Below are positions 20,612 through 33,458 of a stretch of 64,000 nucleotides of DNA, in pieces. A program made the position numbers and the translations under genes. Source of the stretch: Lineus longissimus (taxonomy: Eukaryota > Nemertea > Pilidiophora > Heteronemertea > Lineidae); assembly GCF_910592395.1 (NCBI RefSeq), contig NC_088309.1, forward strand, positions 19,966,599-20,030,598, read 5' to 3'. Numbering within the stretch: the stretch's first letter is position 1; each line of letters begins with the position of its first letter. The notes beneath the pieces are model-generated. The model was not told the origin of the DNA and searched no databases. It saw only the letters and a program-made list of their open reading frames with translations.

Positions 20612-23600
20612 ATGACGAGCGTAGCCCCTGATCCTGGCCTCAGGAATGGTCGGGCAAATGGACATGGCAACGCCACAAACGGCGAAACAAATGGGCCTGC
20701 CGAAGAAAATACGGTCAACATTATCAACAAGAATGGGAAGGTGAGTGCAAAGCATTTGAAAAGTTCTTGATTGTTTCGTTACTTGACCTCTGAAGGCCAT
20801 TCCCGTGACCTCTCATACTCGTGTCCTCATTTTGTTATGACGCTGATCGAGGTCAAAGAAGAGGCCAACTTTATCGCACACTAACTGGACTGGATGATAT
20901 TTTCTCGGGTCTAACCAGTGTTAGAGTACAAGTACAATTTTTAATTGCATACTTAGTACTTTTTCTGGTGACGTTTGGCCAGCGTCTTTTCAGCCAGTAT
21001 GGCTTACCCTCGAGCCAGTGCCTTTATTTCACCTGTTCACGCTATTTCCTCGGGCAGTTCCTGCCTCGCTGCTGCCTACATTCTTACGGCCTCTGTTCCC
21101 CTGCATCTTGCAGGTAAAGGTTATAGTTCACGGGGATATCGAGGTGAAGTATGGAGACCAGGCTACCCAACATCAACAAATCAGGGTCGAACCTCCTCCC
21201 GTCACGGTAAACGGATGTCCCTTCTTGAACCCGAGGGGAGGCGAACAGAAGGTGATCCGGACAAGGAACTATGCCACTGGCGAGGAAACTGTGGACACCC
21301 TGCACAAGAAGATTATGGAGGTAAAAACTGGTGTGGAAATAGATTTAGTCCCTCGTGAATAGTCCTACCCTGTTTTTGGTCACCAAAACGATGATTGAAG
21401 ACCTTGATAATACCAAAAATATCTTGATGAGACCAAAGTGCATCGAGCACCCACTCCATGAGAGCATTTCAGTCAAAAAATGTTGTCGAAAAAAGCAAAC
21501 AGACAGTATTGTCGTCAGTATCACAAGAACTGTGCGCTGATATTGAATTTTGAGTTGTGATATTTTTTTCAGCCCACGCAATGTACGGCCAAGCGGTGCA
21601 TGGGTTCAATCATGGGGATCCAAAGAATGACCAAGCCAGGTGAAGTGAAGTCAAAGGAAGATGTGATAAGCCAGGCTACTGATTTCATTGAACAATTCTA
21701 CGCATCACTGAACAGGTAAAGTTATCCTCCAGCAGAAGAATGCCAACGAGATGCCTCCTTATGTTGATTATCCACCGGATTCCGCAGAAACGCTATACCG
21801 ATATTCTACCAACGCTACCAACTAACGCATTTGATGACATGTTCGAATATCCTCGGATAGAATTCGGGGGAACATTTCCTGGGGGACATGATCTACTTCT
21901 ATACTGACGCTCCAACAAGCCGGGGGCGACAACTAAGCGTTCAGTAGCGAGGAACAAAATTTCGAGATGTCTACTTGTTGCAAACAGTGCGCAGATGAGA
22001 AGGATGTTTGAAAATGCGAGATGTCGTTAATTTAAAAAACACCTTTCCTGGATCTGTTGTCTCATTGACCAATTTGTTTTTCTCTAGGAGTGGCTCCCCT
22101 GTCCACACGAAGAGATTGGGAGATGTTCTAGCATCAATAGAATCTACCGGTACATACGACTTAACCCACAATGAGTTGGTGTTCGGGGCTAGGACTGCTT
22201 GGAGGAACGCAGCAAGGTGCATTGGAAGAATCCAGTGGTCAAAACTACAGGTATGGTGACCCAAAGGTAACGCCCACTGAATCAGTTGAATGTCAAACAC
22301 GCGTGGAGCCTTCCGATGTTGCCCAATGATTCCGTCCTGTTATCCTCTTCCTCTTCAGAGAGGGATGAGCTTAATACCATGCGTGATGCATTCTTTCGCC
22401 AATGCGGTATTAAAATTGGGCTCATCGAACAATGTTATAAACATACATATAAGGTAACAAGGCTTGCGACATCTTATTATCAAGTTATAACGCTCCTACA
22501 TTGTAATATCATCATCCCATATATCATTTCGCATCTCGAATCCTTCGATTTGTTTTTCAGCTTTTCGATGCGAGAAATGTCCGAACTACAGCTGGGATGT
22601 TCGAGGCTATATGCAACCATATCAAATATGCAACAAATAAAGGAATGCTGAGGTTGGTTTTTATTGTTATTAATGTTAAAATCTTATTCTGAAACTCGGT
22701 GTAAATTCCTTCTGACACCATACGAGCCTCCTCATTCCACGTTAAATCAATAAAAGTTCACCTTAAATCAGTCATTTTTGTTTTAAAAAATCTAGATCAG
22801 CCATCACGGTCTTTCCCCCAAGATCGTCGCCTGGTCGTGATTACAGGGTGTGGAATGCGCAGTTTATCGGGTACGCTGGGTATAGGCAGGAGGATGGCAC
22901 AGTCGTTGGCGACAAGGCTGGCGTGGAGTTCACAGAGGTGAGAGAACGGAGGAGAGTGCAAGTAGCTTTTGTTGCGAAAGGAAATTTAGTCTCGCCCACA
23001 TTTTAATAGTCCATCCCTGTTGTTCAATGATTGTTGACCTTCAATGAAATAATCGTACAAGCTGGCATTAAAGGTGAACTAACATTTTTGAAAAATAGCC
23101 ATTCGGATATGGTTCGCCTTCATCACTGATGATGTGCTTTCAAATTTAAAAAAAAACAAACATTAAACATTATTTTCTTCTTCGTTGTCTCTCATATCTT
23201 CCTCGCTGACATTATGCCATAGATAACATTCACCGCTGATAGGCCTTAAGTCAAGCTAACTTCGGAAATGTCCTTTTCCTTCTTTAGGTTTGCCAGCGGC
23301 TTGGTTGGAAGGGCAGGGGAGGCATGTGGGACATTCTCCCGCTAGTTCTGCAGGCCAACGGTGGAGAGCCAGACCTGTTTGAGATCCCACTTGATCTTGT
23401 ATTGGAAGTAAATCTCAGTCATCCCAAGTGAGTTCAGGTTTCATCGACGCTTTCAATAATTTCTCTTGGGTATATTAGCTCATGTCTTGATGTCTTGGAT
23501 TGGCAATCCCTACGAACGACAAGGCACGAACTCGGAAGGTCATGAAGTCCGGTTTTGATTCATTTACGCGACAACATCGTCAGTCATCTTCTGCAATAAG

Positions 23601-26600
23601 TCTAAAGCCTACGATATCTTGTATACAGGTAAACCTGCAGATGTCAAAATGATGCCCGAGTTGGTTTTTCAGGTACCCCTGGTTCGAAGAGATGGGATTG
23701 AAGTGGTTTGCCGTCCCTGGTGTATCGGGCATGCTCTTGGACTGTGGTGGCCTCGATTTCTCTGCCTGCCCCTTCAGCGGCTGGTACATGGGGACTGAGA
23801 TTGGTGCCAGGGATCTATGCGACCCCCAAAGATACAATTTGTGTGAGGTAATGTGAATTGAAAGAAGGGAAGATCAGCACTTATTCATGTCTAGACTCTG
23901 TTAAAATATTTACAAGATGCACTGCATTTGCGTAATTATTAGACGGGCAGGCGCATGAGCAAAGTTTATCATCCGTTTTGTAAACGCATGCGCCAAAACA
24001 TACATTCTTAATTTTACGTTTTGTGTAATATGCGTTGACAAAAAGAACTTACTCCAGCTCAGTCATAGACTCAGTCAGTATCGAAAGACGAAGTGATGCA
24101 GTCCTGAATGCACGAATGAGGAAATGCCACATAGATCTGCCACATCATCGAAATCCATTTGCATTCATTTAATTTCAGACGATTGCCAATAAGATGGGCT
24201 TGAACACCAAGAATCTGAGTTCATTGTGGAAAGACAAGGCCCTCGTCGAATGCAATATCGCTGTTTTGCATAGTTTCCAGGTAAGCATTATGGTCGGACA
24301 TCAGTCGACTTATTTCACCCATTTGTTTCCTTGATCTACTATAATGGTCACCGTCACCACTCACTCCTAAAATTTCAGCTCGGGATCACCACTCTGCAGC
24401 GGAGTGGAGTCATTGGGCAAAACTGTCCAGTGCCGCCAGTCTTATATCAATCACCGCAACACGCCATTACTCTCTTTCAGCTCGCCAAAGTCACAATCAC
24501 GGATCACCACTCGGCAGCGGAGTCATTCATGCAGCATCTACAGAATGAGCAAAAGCTTCGAGGTGGCTGTCCAGCTGATTGGGTGTGGGTCGTGCCACCG
24601 ATCAGCGGCAGCATAACGCCAGTCTTCCATCAGGAGATGGTCAGCTATCATCTGAAACCGTCCTATGATTATCAGGTATTTTTAACTTGCTCACGGAACT
24701 TCGTTTTGGTGCTTCGCGGCATGCAGTGTCGCGGCTTGTGAAATATAGATCCTCGTAAAAGTTGTCGTTAATGGTTCACGGGCCGGATTATGCCAGCTTG
24801 GGAATGGTTGAAGGCAGAAAGAGGAACCAACCATGTTAAATTGTTCTTCCAACAAAAACCTCTTGAAGTAGGCATGCAGTCGCTGAAAGTGTTAATGGAC
24901 TCCTAACCGATGTAAACATTGCGACCAAGTTAGACGCAAGAGCATATAGAATAACTCAACTCGGCCTTTCCCGTATTCATTTCTGACTATAACTCTTTCA
25001 GCCGAATGCCTGGGAGACACACGTATGGAAGGACGACACTTCGGATGGTGCCGCCTTGCCAGGAACGAGGAGGAAGAAGAAGATCCGTTTCAGGGATGTT
25101 GCCCGGGCCATGTCTCTGACGGCAAAGATGATGGGCCAGGCTCTGAAGACCCGTGTGAGGTGCACTATTCTCTTCTCTACGGAGACAGGACGCTCGGAGA
25201 GATTCGCCAACCGCGTCCGTGATCTGTTCAAGCATTCCTTTGACGCTCGGGTATGTGCTATCAGTTCCGTCTGGCTCACGAACGCTCTTCAAATATATTT
25301 GAAAAATTTAATCCAGATTTGCACGTTTTAGTTACCGTTTTCATTGTCAAGGTATCTGTTTTCTATGACCCAATCTTCCTATGGCGTTTCGTCCATGATC
25401 TAATACATGTAATCATCCTCTAACAGATTTTCACTGTCTTGTCAATCTTTCGTTCTTCCTTACTTCTTAGGTGATGTGCATGTCGGAATTCGATGCCGAA
25501 CTGCTTCGAGATGAATCCATGGTTCTTGTTGTGACCAGCACTTTTGGCAATGGAGAACCACCGGGCAACGGAGTGGTATGTAAATGCCACTGTAAAATTA
25601 ATTTATTTGCAGAGTCCTTTTTCTGAGTTCGGATGGTAAAAACTCTCTTAACGTTCGTATCCAAGAACAGTGTGATGTACAGCTCCGCTTCTGTTCCCAA
25701 TTTTTGTTGCTTTTTAACGATGTCGGCGTTTGCCAGACTTGTTCTCCGTTGGCGATGACCAAGGGACGGTCCGGCAGATGTCCGCTGGGCCAGAATACCA
25801 TGCGCGTCTTCGTAATCTTAGTGCCGACCTTTCACTCGTGATGTTATCGATACACCAACATAGATCTATCACTATACATCCGTGACACCAGGGACGGCTG
25901 CACTACATCTTCCCGCTCTTAATTAGCGTTCGCAAGAAATGTATGCGTGTCCGTCTGAATTGCATAAAAGTTATCATTTTACTAAATCATCGTTTATCAG
26001 AGGTTCTTTTTATACATACAGGACTTCTCCAAGCAGTTGCACCGTTTAACTACTATTGACAACAAGAAAAGAGCACTACCCTCGTAAGTTCAAGTCATTC
26101 CTCTGCTGGGCTGTTGCCAACACTGCCGAACGGTTTATCAAACGGGAACATTTTAGTCCCGGTGTAGAAGTTTGAAATGTCCTACCGGTACTCACAAAAC
26201 CATTGATCGTATCGAGATCTCAGAGCTGCAGGCTGTGTACACTCGACCTCTGTTGTATAAGTCCTCCGCGATATTGTAAGAAAGGCCGTTTTTGTATTTC
26301 TTACATACATGTTTGGTTATGCTTGCAGGAGAGGAGAGTCGATGAGGGAGAGCTATACCAAGCGCATGAAGAAGAGAGCTCATCGTCATGTGACTGGTGA
26401 TGTCGACCCGGACTCGGGGGCTGTGAAAGAGCTTGCAAATTTAAGGTGCATTTATAAGATATCAGCATTATATGTACATATACGTTTAACTTCCATTCCC
26501 AGGCCAGCTCGTACGTGATTCTAACTGAGTAGACTGCGAGCTTCCCAAGAATTATCAAAGATCTGCGCCAGGGCGGTGTAAAAGTTGATAAAGTCCGACT

Positions 26601-29600
26601 TGCTAACATCAGAATATCCGTTTCGTTTCTCATTGTGTTATTTAAAAAAAAAACTGTACGTGTTTAGCTTCATCGAAGGTGAATGTCATACGTTTGTTAC
26701 AGGTATTAAATGCTAGCCTTGCAGTTGAGGAAGGTACACGAACTCTTCACTTACAGGCCTATATCACTGACACACAACCGTCTGAGCCATCATCCTAGCT
26801 CTACAGTATAGCTTTGGTTTGCCATATTCATGAGACCCCAAAGAAAACATATCATCCGTCAACCCATGGAGGCTTATCCAATTTTGTGCCGACGGTACAT
26901 CCACTCATCAGCCACTCGTACCTCACTTGGTTTCTTCTATTGACTTTCCCCAAAATTATCTGCTGATCTCCAAAAATTGTGTTATTATTTACTTCGTGTC
27001 TGATGCCTTTCTCCAGGAATTCATTGCACTTGTCTAGGAAGCCATTGACAGGATTAAGGTACATGTATGTACCAGCAAAAACGATAACGCTGGAAATAGC
27101 TTTTTAGTTGAAAAGGAGCGTATGGATGACATAGGCATATCATACATTCTTGATAGGTACTGCGAACTTTAGTGACTATTTGATGGTTAACAGTCTGAAC
27201 ATGTAGTATATGTGATACTATCCCATTAACCTCTTATGATTGTATCAGTTCTGTTAGAAGTCCCACCTATAAACCCTCTCTGTCATACTCAGTTACGACA
27301 GTAGCCAATGTTTGGCCACATTTGTGTTTTTTTCTTTTCTTCCTTTTATTGTTCATCTGCAATCACACACGTCTCTGTCACAACAATACCCCAGTGAAGT
27401 CAGCACCACCTAGCGGCCGCCGTAGTATTGCTGGTACCCATCTGCATTGATTGCTATAACTCTTCTATAACCTTGCGAATTCCTCAAGCCATAATACCAT
27501 AAAGGAGTCTCACTAAAAGTTGTGCCGTTCATTCGGGGAAAATCAACATCCGCATTAACGAGTTAAGTTTAAATTCGAATTGCGATCACCCTGTATTTTC
27601 TTCAGTAATATTTTTCTCCTCATTTAGATACTCCGTATTTGCGCTCGGTTCTACTGCGTATCCGAACTTCTGCGCCTTCGGACATTACGTGAATAACGTT
27701 CTGAATGAGCTTGGCGGTGAGAAGCTCCTGGATATCGCCGAGGGAGATGAGCTTTGCGGCCAAGATGATGCCTTCCTCAACTGGGTCCGAGGTACTTACA
27801 AGGTGAGCAAAGAAGAAAAGAGTGGGAAAAAAGTTAAAAACCATAGTGAAGTTACTTCCTTTTCAATTGCAATCTTGCTCTTCCAGCATCAATTTTTGAC
27901 ATCTCTCTTGTTAGCCAATCAGAAGTCCGAGATTATCCAATCTCCCAAGGATCCGGGCCTGATTTGATAATCGTTCCATTTTCCAGGCTGCCTGTGACGC
28001 CTTCTGTATCACTACCACACATGATTCATCAAAGATCCTGGCCAAGACTGATGACACGTGGAGGATTGGGAAATACCGCCTCCAACAGAAGACAGAGAAG
28101 ACAGAGAAGAAGGAAGATGACATATGTGATGGCTGGAGTAAGATACATGGCAGGGCAGTCTACCCATGTACACTCGTTGCAAGGCAACAGCTCCAGTCTA
28201 AGGATTCTAGGTGAGGCTGGCTCGCTGGAGAGTTTTCCTCATTCACTGTTGAGATATTGTACAATACAGCTTTTGACCTGCCCCTCGCTCTACCATTATG
28301 TGCGCTCCCTCCATGAGCGTGCAAGGTGCGTATCGCGCACAAGGAAACTGTTCTTGGGCAACACCAAATAAAATATCAAGCCGGGGTCTTGTCTTGCATG
28401 AGCGTACGCTACATGAAATGCTTGGAGATAGGCATGATCCCAGTCTTAGTAGCCAACATGGACTTTGAAGCCATCAGAATTGAGCCAATCACAGGAAAGT
28501 ATTTACATGCTATGGAAATATATTTCTTCGGGAAAGTGTTGAATGTTTTTCTGTTTTTCTCCCCAGCCGAAAGACAATTCTTGTGCGCCTGTCGACTGCT
28601 TGCAGCGAACAGGAGCTTTCCTATCTGCCTGGCGACCACGTCAAGATCTTCCCTACCAATGAGAAATGCTCTGTCGATGCTTTACTTGCCAAGGTTAACA
28701 ACGGGCCTCCTGCCGACCATATCATTGAGGTCGAAGTTGCCTCTGAAGGAGCGGGAGGAGCCATGCCGTTTGGTGAGTCTTTTAACGGGACAACTTGGGC
28801 GTGGGTTTTAGGTGGTAACTAAAGGAAGATACTCCCGATCACCACCATTCGCCGCCGCCACATGTGACGTCACTCTGATGTTTCCTTGCTGCTTAACAAG
28901 GGTGTCATTAACAACAAACTGCACGAAAAATATATGTAAGAGTTGTAATGCATCTTTCTTCTCTTTAACGTCGTTCTCCTCTATTCCTCCATCACCTCGA
29001 ATGTATAGGTGGCGCAAGAACCTTTACAAAAAGTGACCGACTTCCAGCGTGTACGTTCCGGACAGCTCTCAGTCGCTACCTTGACATTTCAACGCCTCCT
29101 ACCCCGGATCTTGTCAAGCTTTTTGCCACTCTGGCCACAGCAGACAACGACAAGGAAAGACTCGAAACACTAGCATCGGTAGGTCATTCAAAAACAGGCG
29201 CACACATGATCAAATATCTTACTCCATTCTTACTATTTAAAGCACCGGCCTTCTTTGACAGATTCTAGATTTGAATCAAGTGTAGCAATTTAGCTTAATT
29301 GTTTGAGAAAAGCTAAACTTTACGAGTAATTCACTGCATAATCAACCTTTTCGTGACTGTTCGTTGCCAATTTTCTTTTCTTCTGGGAAGTTCATTGTAA
29401 GTTTGATCTCACTTTTCCATCTCTAGAATCTCAAAGCCTACGAAGAATGGAAATATGAAAAGTGGCCCAACATGGTAGAGTTTCTGGAGGAATTTCCCTC
29501 AGTGAAGTTACCCCCGACACTTGTCCTGACGCAGTTCCCCCTCATGCAGCCAAGAGCTTATAGCATAAGCTCGTCTTTGGAAGCATACCCGAAAGAATGC

Positions 29601-31856
29601 CATGCTACCATTGCTGTTGTCGAGTTCAACACTGGAAGTAAGTCTGCCTGTCGATTTCAGCATTTATAACAATTATTTTCTGGTTTGGATAGTAAAATGT
29701 TTAATGGATGGATTGTTAATTAGTAACATCTCGAATGAATGGATTGTGAATTAGTAAAAAGTTGAATGAAGGGAATGCCTTTTGAAGTATGTAAGTAAGG
29801 ACGAAAAGGGTTTCTAATACATTGAGCGGATGAACAGACGACATGCTCGATAAACGACATCAAATGATGTTATCTTATCCCCTCGCCGAACTCGTTATCT
29901 ATTGCTGAAGTGACGTGTTCCTGCCTCCTCTCTTGCAGAAGACAACAACATGCACCGTGGCGTTTGCTCAAATTGGCTCAATGGACTCAAAGAGGGCGAA
30001 ATAGTGCCATGTTACACAAAGTCGTAAGTACATGTATGCATCTTCGGCGAAAGACAGCTCCTGAATGTTGTCGGAATGGGTTTTTTATGCTGCCATTCTC
30101 CGAAGTCTCAGCTGAACGCGAACATAAAATGATCGGCACCCTCTGCAACAAAACTTTTTTTCCAGTATTCTTATTGGGTTTTTTGCAGTGCGCCATCATT
30201 CCATTTACCAGACGACCCCCTCAGCCCGATCATCATGGTAGGCCCTGGTACTGGCGTGGCTCCCTTCAGAGGTTTCTGGCAGCATATCTCCAAGTCCAGG
30301 AAGAGTAAGTATGGCGAAGTTTCGCGGATTATTGGTCTTTTAGCTGATTACTCGTTACTCTTGAAGGGTCACTTGAAAAGGAAAATTATTTTCCCAATTC
30401 ATTGAACTGAATTTCAGTTTAACTTAGTCCTATGTTGCCGAAAGAGACTAATGCTGCAGCGGTCTTTTCTTTCTATTATAGGTGGCGAAGACTGCGGCGA
30501 TGGCATCCTTTACTTCGGTTGTCGGCAAGATAAGGTAGACAACATCTACAGGGATGAGATAGCAAACCTCATCAAGAATGGTCACCTAAAGCAAGCTCAC
30601 ATTGCCCTGTCCAGGGAGCCAGACAAGCCAAAGGTAGGTGTGTGCCGCGCTCATCCGGAGCTGCGCTGATACACGACCCCTTCTGGATGGTCACATGGAC
30701 GGCATGGTTTGTTAACTAACTAACTAAATGTTTCCATTTCAATATTTCGTATCATAATTGTAAAGTTGGACCGCATTATGTGCGATCTCGCTGGTAATTC
30801 GTTGTCTTGAGGCCCCCCAGGAGAGGCCTATATCCAAGACCTGCTAGAGTACATAGAGTAGAGATGAGGTGATCTATGGTCCTTACTATAACCATATGAT
30901 GTCCATTTTAGACCTACGTCCAAGATCTACTTGAAAAGACTGGTGAAGACGTATACGAACTACTCAACGAGAAACGTGGCCATTTCTACGTATGTGGTGA
31001 CGTTGCCATGGCAGCCAATGTGATGAAAACACTTGAAGACATTGTGGTGAAAGAAGGCAACATGGACAGGAATGAAGCGCAGAGTTTTATCAACAATCTA
31101 AAGGTGATAGTGTTTCCTTCATGGAATAGTAGTTTCTGTTGTCTTATCTATGTAATTTATGGCCTTTTTCCTTTTTTCCCAAAGTTAAGTTGACCGTTGA
31201 CTCTCAAAAATGACGCTGTTTGGCTATTGAAGATCAATTTGCGACTTTACTAACTTCAATTTCTCGATCACTTTTAGGAACTTGGACGACTCCACGAGGA
31301 TATCTTCGGCGTGACCTTGAAGACAACAGAGGTCAATGAGAGGCTTCGGAAAAAAGCTATGTCGGCATGGCATCACCTAAAGGCAGCCACGATGCTGCGA
31401 GCTGCCCTGAAGGATGATTCGCCAAAGCTCATCAGAAAATTGGTAGGTCTGGTATAAAGGTATCACAGTTCATGTGCCTTATCAGGAAGTACGAGGATAA
31501 CGTTTACAGCATTTTAAAAGCTGCGAAATTGTGCTTTACCGATGCATCACTTACGTGATAGTCCAGTTTGTGCGTAATAATATTCCGAATATTGTTCTTG
31601 GCAATATATTGAGATAAACCAGCTAAAATAAGCCTAATGTCAACGAAGCATTTAAGTATTTCTGTGTTGGTAAACTCTTTAGATCACTCGTTAAAAGAGG
31701 CGATGGACTGATTATGGAGTGTATATGGGCGGTCCATTTTGGCAATCAATTTCAAACATGGTCCCTTCAATTTTTCAGGTGCCATCTTCATCACAAGGGG
31801 AGGTCCCTAAACCGCCCAAGCAACATTCAGCTCTCTCGAAAGTGGTAGAGAAGTAG
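20612..31856 (+). CDS. NOS: Nitric oxide synthase
   Basis: Complete gene, 24 coding exons: 20612-20740, 21114-21320, 21573-21715, 22088-22250, 22561-22652, 22796-22937, 23288-23427, 23673-23847, 24179-24280, 24481-24675, 25002-25250, 25471-25575, 26022-26083, 26329-26445, 27628-27802, 27987-28210, 28567-28772, 29009-29178, 29427-29637, 29939-30023, 30189-30304, 30482-30633, 30912-31103, 31278-31442, 31779-31856 (25 blocks if the tiny last exon is counted). Phases all join: 1264 aa. It makes NO and citrulline from arginine, NADPH and O2. Seen: zinc CTAKRC (116/121), haem thiolate C204 in RCIGR, substrate Glu381 in WYMGTEIG, calmodulin-binding [17 protein letters not shown] (~519), FMN loop [35 protein letters not shown] and [14 protein letters not shown], then a 60-residue C-terminal tail. 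No PDZ domain. ATG at 20612 has ACCACC before it. Confidence 0.96.
24371..24418 (+). pseudogene. Partial copy of NOS exon 10 with its acceptor, in the preceding intron
   Basis: TTTCAGCTCG followed by GGATCACCACTCTGCAGCGGAG mirrors the start of the true exon at 24481 (TTTCAGCTCG ... CGGATCACCACTCGGCAGCGGAG), with about 17 bases missing between the two blocks. The copy carries an apparently usable acceptor but breaks the reading frame and has no matching donor. It looks like an exon-edge duplication relic. Confidence 0.6.
30822..30857 (+). pseudogene. Relic of a NOS FAD/NADPH-domain exon start
   Basis: After a C-rich acceptor-like CCCCCCAG at about 30815-30822, one frame reads [11 protein letters not shown] then a stop. 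The functional exon 90 bp downstream (30912) starts [13 protein letters not shown]. The match of A/T-Y-I/V-Q-D-L-L-E suggests a degenerate duplicate of the exon start. Confidence 0.45.
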
Positions 31857-33458
31857 GATGCGAGAATGATTTGACAGCATCGTGGAGGTGTTTGCCCCCG
31901 AAGTGGCACAGATGAGAGCCATTCGTCGCACTATCGGGTGGAACAAGCTAATGGCAGACCTGAATCGCCAAAGAAGCCACAAGCTACTGCTAAAGATACA
32001 TGGGGCTGACTTCCCTAGATGGCTCAGAGTTTCCTCCATGACCTTTAATGTCGTTCGAAATTTTAATTCGAACTTTCGTGAGGATTGTAAATCACCCGAG
32101 AAGAAGTCTGTAGATGTCCACAGTCATTTTAAGATTGAGCATGACGGTCATCCATTGATACCTTCATGACGGGATATAAAGCCAACTCAACTTTTTGTTT
32201 CTTGTGGATTCGCACAAATCATTTTGTTAACTTGTCATCACTTTAATTTAGTTGCCCATTTGTTATTTGATAATCAAGTTAAAATGGTGAGTACCGGAAA
32301 TTTATCGTTCTTCCACACTTTCATACGAAAACAAAGCAGCATTCTCCTTCTTTTGCATCTAACCCCACTATCCAGAAAAACAAATTATTTTGATGGAAAC
32401 ATTGATATGTTTTTTCGTTTTCTACTTTGATCACATAAATTAACGAAGAGATGAAATGAATTTTGGATTTTGTTTTGCTGTATTTCATCTGGATGCGCCA
32501 AACCAACGTATACCACGTGTTGACGGACAAATAGCCCATCAAAATACGCCCACAGATGTGCTATGTATATACACTGTACCCTTTTGTTCAGGGACGAATT
32601 GTTACTGGTCTAACGACAAATCGCGTTGGCATGGAGAAATAATTTTGTATCTATCCAATTATCCTGCTTGTTCTACCGAGTATATACTGTTGTCCCGGAT
32701 AGAATTCGAGATCTCCCATCCCCGGCTCCCATCCTATTGTAATGGAATCAAAGGGTGCCGAGAAATAGTCTTTCAACGGAATGCGACGTGTCACATCCGC
32801 CGGCTGTTGCAACGCGCAAACTGACCTGGCGGCATATCTGACTTCACGAACACATCTCACTGGCGATTCTCTTTCCTCCTGCATGGCTCATGGGCTAGCT
32901 GGACTGGAAAACGTGCTGAAAAATAGGGACTATTTGAACTCGAGGCTATGAACACACAAATGGGTAAGTTTCAAAGAATGAAGAGAATTTTATTTTCACC
33001 AATTATTGATACCAATTACCAATAAAAAATCCGACTGGTAGTTTGTGCTCCAGAGCCCCAAATAATGCGGACAAAAAAATCCGACTGGTAGTTTGTGCTC
33101 CCGAGCCCCAAATAATGCGGACAAACCACCATGATTGGCAGTAATACTTTTCCTGTTTATTTAATCATCATCATGGGACTTCTTGACCTACTTCGTTCGT
33201 ACTCGTTTAACCATTTTGTACGAAGATTGGTCGATAAATACAGCGTACATCGGTGCTTTACGTTTGTTGTGTTTTTGGTTTTTGATGATTATAGATGGGA
33301 ACTCTGGGAGGGAACTATCTTTACTAGGACGATAACTACGACAGTTTAGACGGTGTTACAAGACATTAGACTATTCCGTTGCGGGCAAGTTGTTGAGATT
33401 CATTGAATTGTCTTCGAGGTTTTAAAACACCCACTTTTGTTTTAAAAACCCCGATACC
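31857..33458. other. Intergenic between NOS and the calexcitin-like gene
   Basis: NOS 3' flank and upstream region of the next plus-strand gene. No exon series is seen. It contains a two-copy 50-bp direct repeat at about 33026-33125. Confidence 0.5.
33026..33125. repeat. Two-copy 50-bp direct repeat
   Basis: AAAAAATCCGACTGGTAGTT starts two near-identical 50-bp units (CCGACTGG at 33031 and 33081), differing at one base (CCAGAG versus CCCGAG). Confidence 0.85.
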
